A stretch of DNA of 64,000 nucleotides from JASJBU01 sp963797085 (lineage in GTDB: Bacteria; Pseudomonadota; Gammaproteobacteria; Chromatiales; Chromatiaceae), in assembly GCA_963797085.1 (NCBI GenBank), contig CAWCOA010000004.1, forward strand, positions 400,950 through 464,949, given 5' to 3'. Within the stretch, counting starts at the first letter, position 1; the number at the start of each line of letters is the position of its first letter. The translations under genes and the position numbers were made by a program. Positions 8,813 to 15,553 of the stretch are shown here, one piece after another. The notes under the pieces are model-generated. The model did not search any database, was not told where the DNA came from, and saw only the letters and a list, made by a program, of their open reading frames with translations.

Positions 8813-9131
8813 ATGACCACACAAGAGACTATTCAACAGAAACTCCAGGCTGCGTTTTCACCCATGCACTCTGGAGGTCATCAACGAAAGCGACAACCAT
8901 AACGTACCCAAGGGCTCGGAATCCCACTTCAAGGTCGTTCTGGTGAGTCAGGCATTCGAGGGCGAATCACTGCTTGCCCGTCACCGACAGGTCAACAAGG
9001 TCCTGGCCGATGAACTGCAGGGCGGTATACATGCCCTGGCCCTGCATACCATGGCGCCGGAAGATTGGTTCAACCAGGGCGGTACGGTCAGGGAATCACC
9101 TGAATGCCTGGGCGGCTCCAAACAGGGCTGA
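8813..9131 (+). pseudogene. bolA: BolA-family gene with one-base frameshift
   Basis: The coding sequence starts at ATG 8813 (MTTQETIQQKLQAAFSP) and continues in a different frame as a clear BolA domain (EVINESDNHNVPKGSESHFK...HALALHTMAPEDWF) up to TGA 9131. One extra base at about 8869-8871 (CACTCTGGAG, where CACCTGGAG would restore the family residues) shifts the frame. Removing it gives 105 residues, the normal length. BolA proteins partner with monothiol glutaredoxins in iron-sulfur handling, and the next gene is glutaredoxin-like and overlaps the stop. The rest of the domain looks undamaged, so a sequencing or assembly error is at least as likely as true inactivation. Confidence 0.85.
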
Positions 9132-9478
9132 TGGGACTGGCGACTAAATTGTGGGCCCTGTTCTCAGGGCGACCTCGCAAGCAACGCCCGCCGGAACTGC
9201 AGCGCCGGGTCGACGCAGCGACCCGCAGGCTCAGCCTTTACCAGTTCGCCACCTGTCCCTACTGCATCAAGGTGCGGTGGGCCATTCGCAAGCTGCAGCT
9301 GAATATCGAGTTGCGGGATGCCTCTCGCAACCCAGCGTTTCATGAGGAGCTGAGGCTGTATGGCGGCAAGCTGCAGACCCCCTGTCTGCGCATCGATCAG
9401 ACAGAGGGAGAGACGCAATGGTTGTATGAATCTTCAGCGATCATCCGCTATCTCAAACAACGTTTCATTATTACTTAG
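9131..9478 (+). CDS. Glutaredoxin/GST N-terminal-like protein
   Basis: A 115-residue protein with a basic N-terminal segment of about 30 residues followed by a glutaredoxin fold. The dithiol motif CPYC is at residues 42-45, the cis-proline is in TPCLRI, and the glutathione-binding end is LYESSAIIRYLKQRF. This pattern is typical of glutaredoxins annotated as glutathione S-transferase N-terminal domain proteins. The ATG overlaps the BolA stop (TGATG), which also favours this start over the upstream one at 9104. The BolA-glutaredoxin pairing suggests a shared role in iron-sulfur or thiol homeostasis. The gene ends just before the hairpin array. Confidence 0.88.
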   Translation: MGLATKLWALFSGRPRKQRPPELQRRVDAATRRLSLYQFATCPYCIKVRWAIRKLQLNIELRDASRNPAFHEELRLYGGKLQTPCLRIDQTEGETQWLYESSAIIRYLKQRFIIT

Positions 9479-9484
9479 TTAGAG

Positions 9485-9630
9485 TCCAGAAACACCCCTC
9501 CCTGGGATGTTTCTGGAACGGAATCGAAAAATGCGATTTTCCGATTCCTTCATTTTCAAAGACTTATTGCCTTTGAAAATGCTGGCACGTCCCTATGCCA
9601 GATTAGTTTCCGTCCTTTCTGGACGGAAAC
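9485..9630. repeat. Array of five distinct inverted repeats between convergent genes
   Basis: Five separate hairpins lie end to end, each with its own sequence. 9485-9517 has a 10-bp perfect stem (TCCAGAAACA). 9520-9548 starts with GGAATCG and extends to 13 bp with one mismatch. 9551-9581 has an 11-bp perfect stem (CATTTTCAAAG). 9583-9600 has a 5-bp stem (TGGCA). 9606-9630 has a 10-bp perfect stem (GTTTCCGTCC). They fill the gap between the glutaredoxin-like gene and the convergent recQ gene. A two-way terminator would normally need one hairpin with a T-run; none here has a long T-run. They could be a composite extragenic palindromic element or a structured RNA. Confidence 0.85.
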
Positions 9631-9647
9631 TACTTAGATAGGGTTGA

Positions 9648-11789
9648 TCAACCGCACTCCGCCGCCATCACGCATTTCAGGATGCCGTAATCCCAGGCCC
9701 CGTCCAGGGCGTCGAAGACCGGTTTCAGCCGCCCCTCTTCACAGGCATCGAGTTGATCCATCATTGCGGCAATCTCCGTATACTCAGCCTCATCCAAGGG
9801 CAGAACCTGCCGCGGGTCCAACAAACCCACCTCCACCGCATCGGCGAAGTGATTGTAGATCGTAGTGAGCTTGAGTTCGCGCCGCTGCGCGATGACCTCG
9901 GCGTCCAATCCAGACTGATATAACCAGAGGGTCTCGTTGACCGTGTCGCTGAGATTGTTGTGCAGCAGCTCCGGCAGGGGGTGCTCGTGGATGCGTAATA
10001 GAAACTGCTGGCCATAGCGCGCCAGCTTGCTCTCCCCCACTCCGCTGATGTAGGCCATCTCCTGCAGCCCAGCGGGGCGCTTGCGGGCCATCTCACTGAG
10101 GGTGGCGTCATGGAAGATCACGTAGGGCGGCACCCCCTGCTCTTCCGCCAACTGCAGACGCAGGGCACGCAGCGACTCGAACAGGGGTTGGTCGCAGGCG
10201 CGCAGCTCCAGTACCTTGCCACTGCGTTTCGGTTTTTCCTTATCCGGCTTGCGCTGCCGGCGCAGGGTCAGGCTCTGCTCGCCCCGCAGCAGTGGTCGGC
10301 TCTTCTCGGTCAGACGTATCGCACCATGTCCACCCAGATCTATATCCAGAAAGCCCTGGGCGATCAACTGACGAAACAGGCTGCGCCATTCCGCATTGGA
10401 AAGTTCACTGCCAATCCCATAGGTGGAGAGCCGGTCATGGCCGAAACGCCGGATGCGCTCATCATCCTTGCCGCGCAGCACATCCACCACATAGTTCACC
10501 CCGAAGCGCTGGCCGGTGCGATAGACACAGGAAAGGGCCTTCTGCGCCAATTCCAGGCCATCCATGGTCTCCGGCGGGTTGAGGCAGTTGTCGCAATTAC
10601 CGCAGGGTTTCTCCAGTGTCTCACCGAAGTAGGCCAGCAGGGTCTGGCGGCGGCAGCTGGTGAGTTCGCACAACCCGAGCATCGCCTCCAGCTTGTAGTG
10701 GGCAACCCGCTTGAATTGCTCTTCCGCATCCGAATCCAGGGTGAATTGACGCAGGGTGATCACATCCTGCAGGCCATAGGCCATCCAGGCATTGGCGGGC
10801 AGGCCGTCGCGCCCGGCGCGGCCGGTCTCCTGATAGTAGGCTTCGACGCTCTTGGGCAGATTGAGATGCGCGACGAAGCGTACATCCGGCTTGTCTATAC
10901 CCATACCGAAGGCGATGGTGGCGACGATGATGACCCCATCCTCGCGCAGAAAGCGGGTCTGATGACGGCGCCTTACCTCATCCGGCAACCCTGCATGATA
11001 GGGCAGCGCCGTGCGTCCCTTGGAGCTCAACCAATCCGCGGTCTGCTCGACCTTTTTCCTCGACAGGCAGTAGACGATACCCGCATCCCCGGGATGCTCC
11101 CGTTGCAGGAAACGCCACAGCTCATCCCGGGCATTCTGTCCCTCGGCCAGGGCATAGCGGATGTTCGGCCGGTCGAAGCTGTTGAGGAAGACCTGCGCCT
11201 GCCCCAGACCCAGTTGCGCGATGATCTCCTGGCGGGTGCGTTCATCGGCGGTGGCGGTGAGGGCGATCCTCGGCACCTGGGGATAACGCTCATGGAGTAT
11301 CGAAAGACGCTGGTAGTCCTTGCGGAAATCATGCCCCCACTGGGAGACGCAATGGGCCTCGTCGATGGCAAACAGGGCGATGGGGATCTGCTCCAACAGA
11401 CTCAGAGACCGTTCGTTGAGCAGGCGTTCCGGGGCGATATAGAGCAGGTCCAGCTCCCCCGCCTGCAGCGCCTGCTCTGTGGCGCGGATACTCTGTGCAT
11501 CGAGGCTGGAGTTGAGAAAAGCGGCGCGGATGCCAAGCTGGATCAGCGCATCCACCTGATCCTGCATCAGCGCGATCAGCGGCGAGATAACCACCCCGAC
11601 TCCAGGCCGCAGCAGCGCCGGGATCTGGTAGCAGAGGGACTTGCCGCCACCCGTGGGCATCAAAGCCAGGGCATCCCGCCCCTCCAGCATTTCCTGGATG
11701 ATCTCCGCCTGGTTGTGGCGAAAGTCGTCATAGCCGAAGGTAGTATTGAGGATCTGTTGCGCGCGCTGCATGGGAAGCATTTTAGTCAT
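9648..11789 (-). CDS. recQ: ATP-dependent DNA helicase RecQ
   Basis: A 713-residue superfamily 2 helicase. In order: motif I MPTGGGKSLCYQIPALL, the DEAH box in FAIDEAHCVSQWGHDFR, motif VI with QETGRAGRDG, a zinc-binding module (CELTSCRRQTLLAYFGE...CGNCDNC), a winged helix, and an HRDC domain (residues about 520-600). About 100 extra C-terminal residues (NETLWLYQSGLDAEVIAQRR...) look like a helix-turn-helix module, making it longer than E. coli RecQ (about 610). It unwinds DNA during recombination and fork repair. Two other ATGs within the first seven codons are possible starts. It converges on the glutaredoxin-like gene across the hairpin array. Confidence 0.95.
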   Translation of the reverse strand: MTKMLPMQRAQQILNTTFGYDDFRHNQAEIIQEMLEGRDALALMPTGGGKSLCYQIPALLRPGVGVVISPLIALMQDQVDALIQLGIRAAFLNSSLDAQSIRATEQALQAGELDLLYIAPERLLNERSLSLLEQIPIALFAIDEAHCVSQWGHDFRKDYQRLSILHERYPQVPRIALTATADERTRQEIIAQLGLGQAQVFLNSFDRPNIRYALAEGQNARDELWRFLQREHPGDAGIVYCLSRKKVEQTADWLSSKGRTALPYHAGLPDEVRRRHQTRFLREDGVIIVATIAFGMGIDKPDVRFVAHLNLPKSVEAYYQETGRAGRDGLPANAWMAYGLQDVITLRQFTLDSDAEEQFKRVAHYKLEAMLGLCELTSCRRQTLLAYFGETLEKPCGNCDNCLNPPETMDGLELAQKALSCVYRTGQRFGVNYVVDVLRGKDDERIRRFGHDRLSTYGIGSELSNAEWRSLFRQLIAQGFLDIDLGGHGAIRLTEKSRPLLRGEQSLTLRRQRKPDKEKPKRSGKVLELRACDQPLFESLRALRLQLAEEQGVPPYVIFHDATLSEMARKRPAGLQEMAYISGVGESKLARYGQQFLLRIHEHPLPELLHNNLSDTVNETLWLYQSGLDAEVIAQRRELKLTTIYNHFADAVEVGLLDPRQVLPLDEAEYTEIAAMMDQLDACEEGRLKPVFDALDGAWDYGILKCVMAAECG

Positions 11790-11840
11790 TACGCGCTTGC
11801 GTTGCCTTGAATTTGTTTGTATCTCGTAAACTTAAGAAAT

Positions 11841-11908
11841 GTAGCCTGGGTGAGCGCAGCGTAACCCGGGAAATATTCACATCGGTTCCCCGGGTTGTAC
11901 CCGGGCTA
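11841..11908. repeat. REP-like extragenic palindrome
   Basis: The sequence beginning GTAGCCTGGGTGAGCGCAGC resembles the widespread GTAGCCCGGATGAAGCGCAG-type intergenic palindrome of gammaproteobacteria. Its two arms are inverted: TAGCC(T)GGGT pairs with ACCCGGGCTA, and AACCCGGG pairs with CCCGGGTT, giving a long imperfect stem. It lies between recQ and the symporter gene, both on the minus strand, so it is downstream of the symporter and may stabilise the end of that transcript. I see one copy in the window. Confidence 0.7.
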
Positions 11909-11926
11909 AATGCCTGAACCCATGGC

Positions 11927-13270
11927 TCACTTCACCGTAAAATAGTCTCGGGTCAGCTTGAAAACCACCGGGCTCAGCAACAACAACGCCACCAGGTTCG
12001 GCACTGCCATCAGGGCATTCAGGGTATCCGCCACCAGCCAGACGAATTCGAGCTGGTCCTGGGCCATAGCGCCCACCGGGATCATCAGCACCCAGAGTAT
12101 ACGGAACGGGGTGATCGCCTTAACGCCAAATAGATACTCGGTACATTTCTCACCATAGAAACTCCAACCCAGTAAGGTAGTGAAGGCGAAAATCGCCAGA
12201 CCGAAGGTCACCACATAACCCCCGACCCCTGGCAGTGCCTGCTCGAAGGCCATGGAGGAGAGGGATGCGCCGGTCTCGCCTGTGGTCCAGGCGCCGGTCA
12301 CAACGATGGCCAGGCCCGTAATCGTGCAGACGATCAGGGTATCAATAAATGTCCCCAGCATGGCGATACTGCCCTGCCGCACCGGGTTGTCGGTGGAGGC
12401 AGCCGCATGGGCAATCGGTGCACTGCCCAAACCTGCCTCGTTGGAGAAGATGCCCCGCGCCACACCAAAGCGGATCGCCGCCCAGATCGCTGCACCGGCG
12501 AATCCACCAGTCGCGGCGGTGGGGGTGAAGGCATGCTGAACGATCTGCACAACGGCCCCTGGAATATCCGTGATGTTCAGCGCGAGCACCACCAAGCCTC
12601 CGAGGATATAGGTAATTGCCATGAAAGGAACCAGCTTGCCGGCCACCTCACCGATACGCCGGATACCGCCGAGCAACACCAGGAAGGCCAGGACTGCCAT
12701 CACCAGGCCGGTATAGGCCGGATCGATCGCCAGGTTGGTTTGCAGCACATCCGCCACCGAGTTGGCCTGTACCGTATTGCCAATGCCAAAGCCGGCGAGG
12801 GCGCCGAAGATAGCGAACAGGGTGCCCAACCAGGCCCAGTGACTGCCCAAACCGTTCTTTATATAGTACATGGGCCCGCCGACATGGTTGCCGTTCTCAT
12901 CTACCTCCCGGTAACGCACTGCCAGCACTGCCTCGGCATATTTTGTCGCCATACCGACCAATGCGGTGCACCACATCCAGAACAGGGCCCCGGGTCCACC
13001 CAGGGCGATCGCAGTCCCGACCCCGGCGATATTCCCGGTGCCGATGGTCGCGGAGAGGGAGGTCATCAGGGCATTGAAGGGACTGATTTCACCATCTCCG
13101 GTACCTTTTCGACCCTGCCACAGCATGCGGAAGCCATAACCCAGCTTGGCCAAGGGCATCAGCTTCAGGCCGAACATGAGAAAGATGCCGGTGCCCAGGA
13201 TTAGCACCAGCATGACCGGCCCCCAGACCAGACTGTTCAAGTCTTTTATCAGCTCAATAATGCTCTCCAC
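11927..13270 (-). CDS. Sodium:amino acid (alanine/glycine) symporter, AGCS family
   Basis: A polytopic inner-membrane carrier of about 447 residues with some eleven hydrophobic segments. Family motifs are NALMTSLSATIGTGNIAGVGTAI near the N-terminus, MWCTALVGMATKYAEAVLAVRYRE, GGPMYYI, and FSNEAGLGSAPIAHAAA, all typical of AlsT/AgcS alanine-glycine:sodium symporters. The open frame reaches a TTG at 13285, but I prefer the GTG at 13270 because GGGGGAG sits just before it. Glycine riboswitches often precede these genes, but the 150 bp upstream show no such structure. It is probably monocistronic. Confidence 0.9.
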   Translation of the reverse strand: MESIIELIKDLNSLVWGPVMLVLILGTGIFLMFGLKLMPLAKLGYGFRMLWQGRKGTGDGEISPFNALMTSLSATIGTGNIAGVGTAIALGGPGALFWMWCTALVGMATKYAEAVLAVRYREVDENGNHVGGPMYYIKNGLGSHWAWLGTLFAIFGALAGFGIGNTVQANSVADVLQTNLAIDPAYTGLVMAVLAFLVLLGGIRRIGEVAGKLVPFMAITYILGGLVVLALNITDIPGAVVQIVQHAFTPTAATGGFAGAAIWAAIRFGVARGIFSNEAGLGSAPIAHAAASTDNPVRQGSIAMLGTFIDTLIVCTITGLAIVVTGAWTTGETGASLSSMAFEQALPGVGGYVVTFGLAIFAFTTLLGWSFYGEKCTEYLFGVKAITPFRILWVLMIPVGAMAQDQLEFVWLVADTLNALMAVPNLVALLLLSPVVFKLTRDYFTVK

Positions 13271-13436
13271 CCAACTCCCCCTCAATCAAAATACAAAGGC
13301 TGGCACTATACACCAAGGACAATCGACTCTCGATCATGAGGAACGACTGAACTTGACTTACTTGAAAAATGATGAAACCGTACAAAGGCTATTGTTGACA
13401 AAATAACTATACTAAGAATCGAATCGGAGAAAAGCC

Positions 13437-13798
13437 ATGTCTGTCTGCAGCAACATCAAGGGCTACACCCGACGCCACGAGTGGCTGGCAGACTTCTTTT
13501 CACTCATGGCGGCTGTACTCTTCTTTGGCACGCTCTACCTGGGAGTGGCTCAACATTCACTGATCCTCAGCTGGATCTCACGCGACCTGCTTATTTATGC
13601 TCCGCTCGCAGTGGGAGCCGTCCTGCTGGATGTGTTCCTGATCTTCTTTTTTCTGAACATCGGCTCAGCCCGTTTACTGAAGAGGACGAAGGCTGTTTCC
13701 AGACCTTCCAGGGCCGCCGTGCCGGTAATGGCTCAGTCGGCTCGATGTTTACCAGTTGGCTGCGCCACATGGAGCATGTCGGTAAAAAACACCGCTGA
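13437..13798 (+). pseudogene. Small membrane protein gene, probably frameshifted
   Basis: The start (MSVCSNIKGYTRRHEWLADFF) has a ribosome-binding site (GGAG) and gives two hydrophobic segments (AAVLFFGTLYLGV and LLIYAPLAVGAVLLDVFLIFFFLN). After about residue 77 this frame becomes low-quality and runs on over an antisense pseudogene to 14198. The overlapping frame that ends at 13798 carries a much more protein-like tail (FTEEDEGCFQTFQG...TSWLRHMEHVGKKHR). I therefore infer one gene of about 120 residues with a shift near 13665-13685. No family recognised. The neighbouring permease remnant is also disrupted, so the whole interval looks rearranged. Confidence 0.45.
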
Positions 13799-14105
13799 CC
13801 GGCCTGCCGGTCCGGTAAAAAAGGCTGCAAGCCAGATCAGGCAAAAAATCACTAACACAATGAAACTGGTGATCTTTGCCAACGGCACCAGGGGCAACCA
13901 GAAGGCGAACAACATCACCATGATGATGACCAGCAAGGTTGCTACGACGGGGGGTTTGCGTCCTGCCGTACACCCCGGCGAGCAGACTTGGCACCCAGCC
14001 CTGTCGCGCCATGCCATAGAGGACATAGATACCTGCGCCGAGGATATTACCCAGCCCATAGAATATCAGCCAGGTCAGGGTGATGCTGCGTTTCAAGCCT
14101 GCCAC
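13733..14105 (-). pseudogene. Amino acid permease (APC family) remnant with internal deletion
   Basis: The gene begins at GTG 14105 with an excellent Shine-Dalgarno (AAGGAGG). The first 29 residues match the APC start (LKRSITLTWLIFYGLGNILG). At VL the sequence jumps directly to YGMARQGWVPSLLAGVYG, a motif that normally lies some 250-300 residues further on. A frameshift follows near TQTP; the other frame continues with a true transmembrane segment (VVATLLVIIMVMLFAFWLPL...SFIVLVIFCLIWLAAFF). The C-terminus is also missing. So both ends of the permease are joined after loss of the middle. It cannot make a working transporter. Confidence 0.8.
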
Positions 14106-14175
14106 TACTCCTCCTTTTTCATCTCCTCAACTCATGCGACGATATATTCATCACCATCTCACAGGTATACAGCCG

Positions 14176-14487
14176 ATGTCTTCTTTCAACCTGTTTAAAT
14201 CTGTCCCGATGGCCGGACAAAAGGAGTTGTTCGAAACACTGCTGAAATGCAGGAATGTTACAATCGAACGCATACAGAGTCCGGCGATGACCCGCTCAGA
14301 ACGCTATGTTCAGGAACAGGATGAATGGGTCTGTCTGCTGCAGGGGCAAGCTGAGATGGAGATGGATAACAGGATTCTTTACCTGCACACCGGGGAGACA
14401 CTTTTCATCCCCGGCGGCACCCCCCACCAGGTATTGAATACCAGTCAGGATCCACTGTGTATCTGGCTGGCAGTTCACATTCACTGA
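14176..14487 (+). CDS. Cupin-domain protein
   Basis: A 103-residue single-domain cupin. The two cupin motifs are visible in degenerate form: about residues 40-60 (EQDEWVCLLQGQAEMEM) and about 72-95 (HTGETLFIPGGTPHQVLN). The second keeps the PxG and His typical of metal-binding cupins. I chose the ATG at 14176 because residues encoded upstream overlap the start region of the permease remnant and do not look like protein. Small cupins of this type are often annotated as phosphoribosylaminoimidazole carboxylase-like or cupin 2 proteins. No substrate can be inferred. Confidence 0.8.
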   Translation: MSSFNLFKSVPMAGQKELFETLLKCRNVTIERIQSPAMTRSERYVQEQDEWVCLLQGQAEMEMDNRILYLHTGETLFIPGGTPHQVLNTSQDPLCIWLAVHIH

Positions 14488-14590
14488 CACCTCTTGTGTA
14501 CAGATTCTTTATTTCAATGATAATGAACGATTCAACGCCCACCGCCTGGGAAAAACTAATGGTGTTGACTGATACGAAGCAGAAAAAGCC

Positions 14591-15532
14591 ATGACAGACT
14601 CATGGAAGGAGAGCATCTATCTCCAACGTGAACAACTTGCAAAAATACTCCATGAGCCCTTGGCCCACCTGGCCGCCGAGTGCGCTCCGGTCTGGAATAA
14701 TCGCGAACAGCTGAATAATGTATTGCTGACAGGCTTTTCCAGCATCCCGCACTGCACCTATCTCTACTGCGTAGACACAGACACTGTGCAGGTCAGTGAC
14801 AATATTGGCCGCACAGGACTGGTTGACGGCCACTTCGCCCGCGACCGCTCGCAACGTCCCTACATGAAGGAAGCCGTGCCAACCTGGGGTTTTCTGCTCT
14901 CGGACGCCTACATCAGCTTGTCGAAACACCGCCCCTCCCTCACCGCCCTGCAGATCGTTAAGCTGGACTCTGCAACTCTGGGATATCTGGGCGCGGATTT
15001 CGACCTGCGGGATCTACCGATGACCTCCGAACTCTACGAGGAACCCAGCAACTGGAGACAGGTCAAGGGAGACCCCGCAATCCGGGGCCTGGTATTTCAG
15101 CAGCACCGTATAGAGAGCCCGATGGATCGAAAAATGGAACAAGCCCTTTCGATCCTAGAGGAACTACTCACCCTGCGAGGAATCTTTCAATGCCAGATCC
15201 ACTTCTCCAGCAGTCAGGCAACGATCTGGACCCTGAACGACCCTTTCCGCTACCGGATTCTCGATCATGAAGCACTCAGCGACCCGGACATCTGCCTGAT
15301 CTATCCGCACAGCCCTTATCCCGACGATGCGCTGATCCCCCGGCATGAGATCAAGCGCATTCTCGAAACCCTGCAGTCGCTGCGCATGGCTGACGAGAAT
15401 ATCTACCTGCGCACCTCTTCAATCAACATATTCAACGGCATGATCAGTCTGACCTTCTCCTGCGATGGCTCCCACTATATGCGTTTTGACGAATTTCTTA
15501 ACAAGAGCACAGGATTCTGGTTTGGCTCCTGA
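14591..15532 (+). CDS. PDC/Cache-type sensory domain protein without output domain
   Basis: A 313-residue soluble protein. The first 170 residues resemble the PDC (Cache-like) sensor fold: LAAECAPVWNNREQLNNVLL, then a beta region, then HFARDRSQRPYMKEA, a motif common in PDC2-type sensors that sit in front of GGDEF/EAL or kinase outputs. The remaining 140 residues (from about RKMEQALSILEELLTLRGIF) match nothing I know. There is no transmembrane segment, so the sensor would be cytoplasmic, or the protein is a stand-alone ligand binder. It converges with the GAF-PAS-GGDEF-EAL gene (22 bp between stops). Confidence 0.65.
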   Translation: MTDSWKESIYLQREQLAKILHEPLAHLAAECAPVWNNREQLNNVLLTGFSSIPHCTYLYCVDTDTVQVSDNIGRTGLVDGHFARDRSQRPYMKEAVPTWGFLLSDAYISLSKHRPSLTALQIVKLDSATLGYLGADFDLRDLPMTSELYEEPSNWRQVKGDPAIRGLVFQQHRIESPMDRKMEQALSILEELLTLRGIFQCQIHFSSSQATIWTLNDPFRYRILDHEALSDPDICLIYPHSPYPDDALIPRHEIKRILETLQSLRMADENIYLRTSSINIFNGMISLTFSCDGSHYMRFDEFLNKSTGFWFGS

Positions 15533-15553
15533 CCCTGAGGTAAGACACAAAGC

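Noticed and set aside
10110..11810. Long plus-strand open frame of 566 residues opposite recQ
   Set aside because: It lies fully antisense to a clear RecQ helicase, and its translation has the composition of a shadow frame.
13271..13436. Glycine riboswitch upstream of the AGCS symporter
   Set aside because: The family is often under such control, but this interval is short and shows no paired aptamer structure.
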